Assembly (NCBI GenBank): GCA_966249405.1
Contig: CBINDO010000373.1
Coordinates: 1-7,514 of the forward strand
DNA length: 7,514 nt
Reading direction: 5' to 3'
DNA from: SZUA-265 sp966249405
Lineage (GTDB): Bacteria; Myxococcota_A; Polyangia; Polyangiales; Polyangiaceae
Shown: positions 5,557 through 7,514 of the stretch, piece after piece
How the letters are laid out: every line of letters begins with the position of its first letter
Numbering within the stretch: the first letter of the stretch is position 1
Notes under the pieces: model-generated
Seen by the model: only the letters and a program-made list of their open reading frames with translations
Database searches by the model: none
Told to the model about the DNA's origin: nothing
Position numbers and translations under genes: made by a program

Positions 5557-7514
5557 CTACTTGTTGCCCTTTTCCGCCAAGAAGTCGGCGACCCACGCGA
5601 ACGGTGCGTTCCAGTTGATCGTGATCTCGTTCGTGGACCAAGCCTCGATGTGATCGACGAAACATTTGGCGGGCTTACAGCCCTTCAAGCCAGCGGCCTT
5701 GACGTACGGATCTTGCAGACCCGAGTTCGGACCACCGGAAACGATACCAGGCGGGGCAGACGGGTACTTGTCGTTGACCTGCTTGGCCCAGAAACGGTGA
5801 TGCGGGTTCTCGAGCGGACGTTCGCCGTAGCCGGTCACGTAGGACTTGCCCATGGCGTTGCGGCCGAGCAGGTAGTCCATGCCTTCGACCACGCCGTCGA
5901 GGTACTTGTCCTCACCGGTAAAGTCGTGAGCCAGCGCGAGGATCATCATGTTGTTGATGACGAACGAGTTGGAGCCCCAGGGGTAGCCTTCGCCCTTCGG
6001 CTTGAGCGGCGTGCGGTAACCCGAGGCCGCGATGTTGGCCAGGTACGAGTCGGCGATTGCAACGAGGCGCGCGCGCTGGGCGTCGCGTTCCGACTTGCCG
6101 AGACCGCTCGGAACGACGGCCAACGAAATCGCGCCTAGCGCGGCCGTGTCGGCCCAGTTCATGATCGACTCGGTCTCCAAGTCGTCCTTGAGCTTCTTGT
6201 TGTGCGAACTGGCTTCGAGGGCGTCCTTGTAGGCCTTCTTGCCAGTCGTGATGTAGAGCTCGGCCGCCGCCCAGTAGAAGTCGTCCTTCAAGTACTTGTC
6301 GTCGTAGGGGCCACCGCCGTCGGCACTGTCCGCAGGCGCATAGAGCTCGGGGTTCTTTTCGGCTGCCGCCCACGCCTTCTCGGCCGCGGTGAGGCATTGT
6401 TTGCTGAACTTGGCGTCCACGCCCTTCCAGATGCGGGCGCACTGCGCGCCAGTGGCGGCGACGTTCAAGGTCGCGGCGGTGCTCGGTGGCCGCAAGAAGC
6501 GCTTGTTGGTGTCCTCGTGCGGAGCGAGACCGAGGGCCGTCCACGCCGCGTCGTGCATCTTGTGATGCACCATGCCGGCCAACGGCTGACCGTCGGGTAC
6601 CTGCATCGCGAGCATGAACTGCATCTGCCAACGGGCCTCATCGAGGATGTCGGGCACGCCGTTGCCGCTCTCGGGGATGTTCAACTTGCGATCGCCGAGG
6701 GCGTTGACGTCACCCTTGAGGTTCTTGGCGCGCTCGTATTGGTTCATGAGCGTCCAGACCGAGATGCCGCCGTTGACGACGTATTTGCCGTGGTCACCTG
6801 CGTCGTACCAACCGCCCGTTACGTCGAGCGTGTACGTGCAAGAGGAGCCCTTGGGCCAACCTGCCTTCTCGAGCGCCGCCTCCGGCGCGCACGTCACCTT
6901 CTCCTCGGGGTGACCCGCGGGGCGTGCCCAGCGCTCCTCACGCGCGTACGGCATCTTCAACTCGATGCCCGAACGCGTGTGGTAGAAATACGCGAGCGCG
7001 TCGTAACGCAGCTGGTCGTAGATGTTCGCGCCGATCTCGAAGGGGTCGCTCTTGTCGTTTCCGACCTTGAGCACGAGGCCCTTGCCCGGCGTTTGATAGG
7101 ACGTGAAGTCGACCCAGTGGACGTTGTCGCCCGAAGAAGCGTCCTCGCCCTTGACCACGGTTTGCCCGCTGGCCAACACCGCGCCAGCGGCGTCGAGCAA
7201 CTCCCACGTGAGCGGCTGGCTTGCCGTGTTGACCACGGTCGCGAACTTGGCGCGTTTCGGCAGATAGCCCTGCTGGTTGACGCGTACGGCCGGGAGCGCC
7301 TGCTCTTCGACCTTGGGCGGCGGCGTGTACTGCTCGTCGCTCAGGTAGATGTCGTCGACGCAAACGCTGAACGGCACCTTGGCGCGCGCCAAACCGCCAC
7401 CCACGTGCATTGCAAACTCGGCGGTCGGGTCATCGGCGCCCGTGTGTTTGAACTTCGCCTGGTAAACCTGGGGTACGGGAGTCAGCGTGATGAGCTGTCC
7501 GAACGACTCCTCGT
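5557..7514 (-). CDS. secreted GH9 cellulase with Ig-like and CBM4/9-type domains, N-terminus outside the window
   Basis: Cleaves beta-1,4 bonds of cellulose with inversion, presumably outside the cell. The frame stays open from the Met codon at 7408-7410 to the window edge, adding 34 residues, so that Met is internal. Residues are counted from it. The added residues (TAEFAMHV and preceding strands) plus 1-25 (VPFSVCVDDIYL) look like the end of a CBM4/9-type carbohydrate-binding module. Residues ~41-128 are the Ig-like domain that precedes many GH9 domains (AVRVNQQGYLPKRAKFATVV). The catalytic barrel follows from DALAYFYHTRSG (137-148). GGWYDAGDHGKYVVNGG (199-215) carries Asp203 and Asp206, the latter the expected base. 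HHRFW (537-541) is the substrate-cleft His/Arg motif, and Glu595 in WSTNEITINWNAP is the expected general acid. It ends soon after the barrel, with no dockerin or C-terminal CBM. Cys174/191, 324/339 and 578/583 could form disulfides, fitting export. The CBM4-Ig-GH9 order recalls clostridial CbhA/CelK exo-acting enzymes, but endo versus exo action cannot be read here. It lies upstream of the phosphorylase gene. Confidence 0.96.
   Translation of the reverse strand, partial: EESFGQLITLTPVPQVYQAKFKHTGADDPTAEFAMHVGGGLARAKVPFSVCVDDIYLSDEQYTPPPKVEEQALPAVRVNQQGYLPKRAKFATVVNTASQPLTWELLDAAGAVLASGQTVVKGEDASSGDNVHWVDFTSYQTPGKGLVLKVGNDKSDPFEIGANIYDQLRYDALAYFYHTRSGIELKMPYAREERWARPAGHPEEKVTCAPEAALEKAGWPKGSSCTYTLDVTGGWYDAGDHGKYVVNGGISVWTLMNQYERAKNLKGDVNALGDRKLNIPESGNGVPDILDEARWQMQFMLAMQVPDGQPLAGMVHHKMHDAAWTALGLAPHEDTNKRFLRPPSTAATLNVAATGAQCARIWKGVDAKFSKQCLTAAEKAWAAAEKNPELYAPADSADGGGPYDDKYLKDDFYWAAAELYITTGKKAYKDALEASSHNKKLKDDLETESIMNWADTAALGAISLAVVPSGLGKSERDAQRARLVAIADSYLANIAASGYRTPLKPKGEGYPWGSNSFVINNMMILALAHDFTGEDKYLDGVVEGMDYLLGRNAMGKSYVTGYGERPLENPHHRFWAKQVNDKYPSAPPGIVSGGPNSGLQDPYVKAAGLKGCKPAKCFVDHIEAWSTNEITINWNAPFAWVADFLAEKGNK

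Noticed and set aside
4049..5653. 534-codon open frame on the + strand opposite the GH94 gene
   Set aside because: It mirrors the GH94 codons (Val/Leu/Glu/Asp-rich, no domain signal) and runs across the GH94 start and leader. The minus-strand product is an unmistakable full-length enzyme.

Overview
The window looks like chromosomal DNA from a high-GC, cellulose-degrading Gram-negative bacterium. A myxobacterium of the Polyangiales (Sorangium/Polyangium relatives) fits best. The grounds are GC-rich codon use, a TPR-plus-outer-membrane-barrel protein of a kind common in that group, a stand-alone HDOD protein, and secreted cellulase next to cellobiose phosphorylase. The taxonomic call is inference; no marker gene is present.

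Layout. Bases 1-1462 (+) hold the 3' part of a gene for a surface protein: a TPR remnant, a low-complexity linker, a beta-sandwich-like segment, a Cys-containing stretch, then an outer-membrane beta-barrel ending in Phe. Bases 1463-1611 are a spacer with a short hairpin after the stop, a tandem direct repeat and a weak sigma-54-like promoter candidate. Bases 1612-2529 (+) encode a complete HDOD-domain signalling protein. Bases 2530-2989 form a convergent, non-coding spacer with a ~30-bp tandem repeat, two hairpins and one arm of a large imperfect palindrome. Bases 2990-5416 (-) encode a complete GH94 cellobiose phosphorylase. Bases 5417-5556 are a leader with a strong ribosome binding site, a perfect 9-bp hairpin and an overlapping promoter candidate. 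Bases 5557-7514 (-) encode a GH9 cellulase with an Ig-like domain and the end of a CBM4/9-type module; its 5' end lies beyond the window.

How the genes work together. The GH9 enzyme should be exported and cut cellulose to cellobiose and short cellodextrins. The GH94 enzyme, which has no signal peptide, should split imported cellobiose with phosphate into glucose 1-phosphate and glucose in the cytoplasm. The two genes are co-directional in the order secreted enzyme then cytosolic enzyme, forming a small cellulose-use module. No transporter is visible. The two + strand genes show no evident link to cellulose use.

The least explained sequence is the ~127-bp imperfect palindrome at 2870-2996. 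One arm contains the stop codon of the phosphorylase gene. It may be a MITE/REP-like element or a long 3'-end hairpin. No wholly new multi-gene system is apparent.
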